This document shows, piece after piece, positions 63,572 through 64,000 of a stretch of DNA of 64,000 bases. The notes under the pieces were generated by a model. The model saw only the letters and a list, made by a program, of their open reading frames with translations. It did no database searches and was not told where the DNA came from. Source of the DNA: Euclidia mi (Eukaryota > Arthropoda > Insecta > Lepidoptera > Erebidae); contig OX123209.2 in NCBI GenBank assembly GCA_944739405.2, positions 7,447,217 to 7,511,216 of the forward strand, read 5' to 3'. A program made the translations under genes and the position numbers. Every line of letters begins with the position of its first letter. The stretch's first letter is position 1.

Positions 63572-64000
63572 TTATTTTGTATGGAAAGCAACAGTACATT
63601 TTTGATGCAAGGCGACATTGCACTTAGAGCATTTCATAAATGTATTTTTGTGGCATAATCCACATCGGGTTGATTTATCCTGCTTGACAATGTGATGAGC
63701 TTTTCCATCTAGCCTTACAGAATCTGGAACCCGTTTTATGACGGCCAGTGATGATCTGGGTACCGAAAGTTTAGCAACGGACATGACGTCGGAGGCCTCT
63801 TTCATGAGAAAGTATGTTGTAACAATGTACCTGGTAAATGATAGGAGATCATAACTGTTGCCGTTCTTCGACGCTGCGGACCATTTATATAATTGAAAGG
63901 CATTGTTCACACAGGCATTGAGAGGAAACATAAGTAACTGCCAGTACCACCTCTTCAGCCTTATGGATACTCGGTAACATCCTACATTTTGATCAAGACG
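63572..64000 (-). pseudogene. piggyBac-like transposase, C-terminal part (runs off the window)
   Basis: Enters at the right edge in frame: VGCYRVSIRLKRWYWQLLMF, PLNACVNNAFQLYKWSA, SLAVIKRVPDSVRLDGKAHH and the cysteine-rich end CGLCHKNTFMKCSKCNVALH then QKCTVAFHTK, stop at 63572. The C-terminal Cys/His cluster (CxxC...CxxC...HxxC) is the zinc-binding domain that lets piggyBac transposases bind their ends; the catalytic Asp residues lie outside the window. This part is open with no break, so the gene may be intact beyond the edge; I mark it partial. Confidence 0.85.

Overview
The window is eukaryotic, AT-rich and made almost entirely of transposable elements in many states of decay. I found no convincing conserved cellular gene. 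The mix points to a lepidopteran (moth or butterfly) genome: Jockey-like LINEs, DIRS, Pao/BEL, Copia and errantivirus-like LTR elements, mariner, PIF/Harbinger, Helitrons ending in CTAGT, piggyBac-like pieces, and tRNA-derived SINEs of the types common in moths. The species cannot be named from this alone.

Layout. 1-3.1 kb: two unrelated LTRs on the minus strand (600-1009 and about 2663-3119, each with a primer-binding site) around an intact 342-codon ORF of uncertain origin, possibly an endogenous viral phosphoprotein-like gene. 3.3-8.5 kb: pieces of an RTE-type LINE, mariners and two Jockey-like LINEs, one interrupted by a MITE with an 8-bp target duplication. 9.6-12.6 kb: a TTAA-flanked MITE and a decayed DIRS element whose gag is split by an intron-like segment holding five hairpin repeats. 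13.2-14.9 kb: a tRNA-SINE with its 15-bp target duplication, split by a nearly intact mariner. 15-19.2 kb: a helicase fragment, a 99-bp tandem repeat, a long Jockey ORF and a THAP remnant.

19.2-38.3 kb looks like one PIF/Harbinger element (matching 17-bp TIRs, TCA on both sides). It carries a split HARBI1-like transposase, a Myb/SANT-like partner gene and a block of about 14 kb inside the transposase exon. That block holds a multi-exon gene joining a Mutator-like transposase domain to a YqaJ-type exonuclease, which is itself interrupted by a young BEL element (TSD TGTAG).

38.4-43.3 kb: Helitron protein remnants and a Jockey LINE. 43.3-55.9 kb: a Gypsy 3' LTR and integrase, then a Jockey-like LINE (ORF1, endonuclease, RT) broken by a small retroposon, a Copia element with an inverted interior, and a 1.4-kb Helitron. 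55.9-58.0 kb: SINEs and LINE tails. 58.0-63.3 kb: a second copy of the same BEL family in the opposite orientation (TSD GCTAG). 63.6-64 kb: the C-terminus of a piggyBac-like transposase.

The two BEL copies share the loss of the front of RT and most of integrase, with a 10-bp minisatellite where the RT core should be. Their matching LTRs and clean TSDs show they still moved recently, so they were probably mobilised in trans. The window also holds several near-perfect hairpins of closely similar geometry (31-34-bp arms, 3-4-nt spacers) in unrelated sequences.
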